The notes under the pieces: model-generated
What the model saw: only the letters and a program-made list of their open reading frames with translations
The model's database searches: none
Told to the model about the DNA's origin: nothing
Made by a program: the position numbers and the translations under genes
Assembly (NCBI GenBank): GCA_900045905.1
Contig: FCNS01000038.1
Span: 124,001 to 188,000 of the forward strand
DNA length: 64,000 bases
Source of the DNA: Clostridiales bacterium CHKCI001
GTDB lineage: Bacteria; Bacillota; Clostridia; Lachnospirales; Lachnospiraceae
Reading direction: 5' to 3'
Shown: positions 63,587-64,000 of the stretch, one piece after another
How the letters are laid out: every line of letters begins with the position of its first letter
How positions within the stretch are numbered: position 1 is the first letter of the stretch

Positions 63587-64000
63587 ATGAAAGGAAAAAA
63601 TGCAAGAAAGAGAAGAGCGCTGCTTGCTGTGTTTATGGCATTTACGATGACTGCTAGCATCGGTGCCTATGCACAGCCAGCGATTTCTTCTACTGTACAG
63701 GTTGCTGCACAAAATTCAGGGGGATATGCAGTGACTCCAGAGGCAGGCGTAGATATGAAGATGGACAACCATCCAGAATCTTCTTATTGGTTCCCAGAAG
63801 ATCTATTAAATTGGAATGCGGCAGAAGATCCAGATCTAAAGTATAATGTATCTACCGTTCCTCTAGCAACACGTGTAGACAACTCAAAGTTGAAAACAGT
63901 AAATGAGACGCAAAATAATGATACAAAGATGCTTGCAATCTCCATTATGAATGGAAGCACAAGCGGTAACCTGCCACATGGAAGCAATACATTTGGTGCA
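63587..64000 (+). CDS. Secreted GH85 endo-beta-N-acetylglucosaminidase, 5' part only
   Basis: 138 residues are visible and the frame runs off the window. Signal peptide about 1-31 (RRALLAVFMAFTMTASIGAYA). The mature start contains SSYWFPEDLLNW, STVPLATRVD and NETQNNDTKMLAISIMNGSTSGNLPHG, the typical opening of GH85 enzymes (EndoD/EndoM type), which release N-glycans between the two core GlcNAc residues. The catalytic Asn-Glu lie beyond the edge. It suggests that this organism forages host or dietary glycoproteins. Confidence 0.85.
   Translation, partial: MKGKNARKRRALLAVFMAFTMTASIGAYAQPAISSTVQVAAQNSGGYAVTPEAGVDMKMDNHPESSYWFPEDLLNWNAAEDPDLKYNVSTVPLATRVDNSKLKTVNETQNNDTKMLAISIMNGSTSGNLPHGSNTFGA

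Noticed and set aside
1-64000. rRNA, tRNA genes or prophage
   Set aside because: I saw no cloverleaf with a GGTTCGAATCC-type T arm, no rRNA-like stretches, and no phage structural or integrase genes.

Overview
The window looks like a chromosomal segment of a low-GC, anaerobic, gut-type Firmicute, most likely in the Lachnospiraceae. The reasons are A+T-rich codon use, AAGGAGG-type ribosome binding sites, ChW-repeat proteins, paired GH94 phosphorylases, a DUF4179/ECF pair, AdhE behind Rex-like operators and a pyrophosphate-type phosphofructokinase. I found no rRNA or tRNA gene and no prophage. All names come from reading sequence and motifs by eye; no database search was run.

Layout. 1-6554: a type I-B CRISPR-Cas operon (3' part of cas8b, then cas7-cas5-cas3-cas4-cas1-cas2), with an internal start that probably gives the small subunit Cas11b. 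6661-8182: a frameshifted DUF3990 gene, its partner gene, the leader and a four-repeat CRISPR array. 8385-11691: a redox cluster (Crp/Fnr regulator, thioredoxin, CoA-disulfide reductase with rhodanese domain) ending in a deleted dehydrogenase. 11892-15648: membrane protein, DUF5662 protein, and an ECF sigma factor with its DUF4179 partner. 15780-16260: relic of an IS256-type transposase. 16600-33674: a beta-glucan utilisation locus. A secreted GH16 laminarinase with ChW repeats makes oligosaccharides outside the cell, an ABC importer brings them in, and two GH94 phosphorylases and a circularly permuted GH3 beta-glucosidase split them inside. An AraC regulator sits in the middle, and the GH16 and ABC promoters share a conserved operator region.

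33856-37912: hexuronate genes uxuB and uxuA, divergent from an AraC regulator. 38112-41598: a sensor kinase with a replaced N-terminus, an IS3 element and an orphan ChW fragment, which look like a rearrangement junction. 41803-46420: thioredoxin reductase, a small kinase, and adhE. 46862-52714: surface PIG-L deacetylase, GT2-GtrA glycosyltransferase, phosphodiester glycosidase, a candidate pseudoknotted RNA, a membrane-anchored unknown and endonuclease III. 52985-56362: a LytTR regulator, direct repeats that look like its target, a 16-residue peptide ORF, a secreted protein and three small membrane proteins. 56705-64000: Pho-type alkaline phosphatase, YibE/F, PHP phosphoesterase, PPi-phosphofructokinase, an OGG-like glycosylase and the start of a GH85 endoglycosidase.

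Most interesting candidates: the structured RNA at 50751-50930, the Cas11b internal start, the shared beta-glucan operator, the LytTR/peptide neighbourhood, and a short repeated motif that sits just behind intrinsic terminators in four places.
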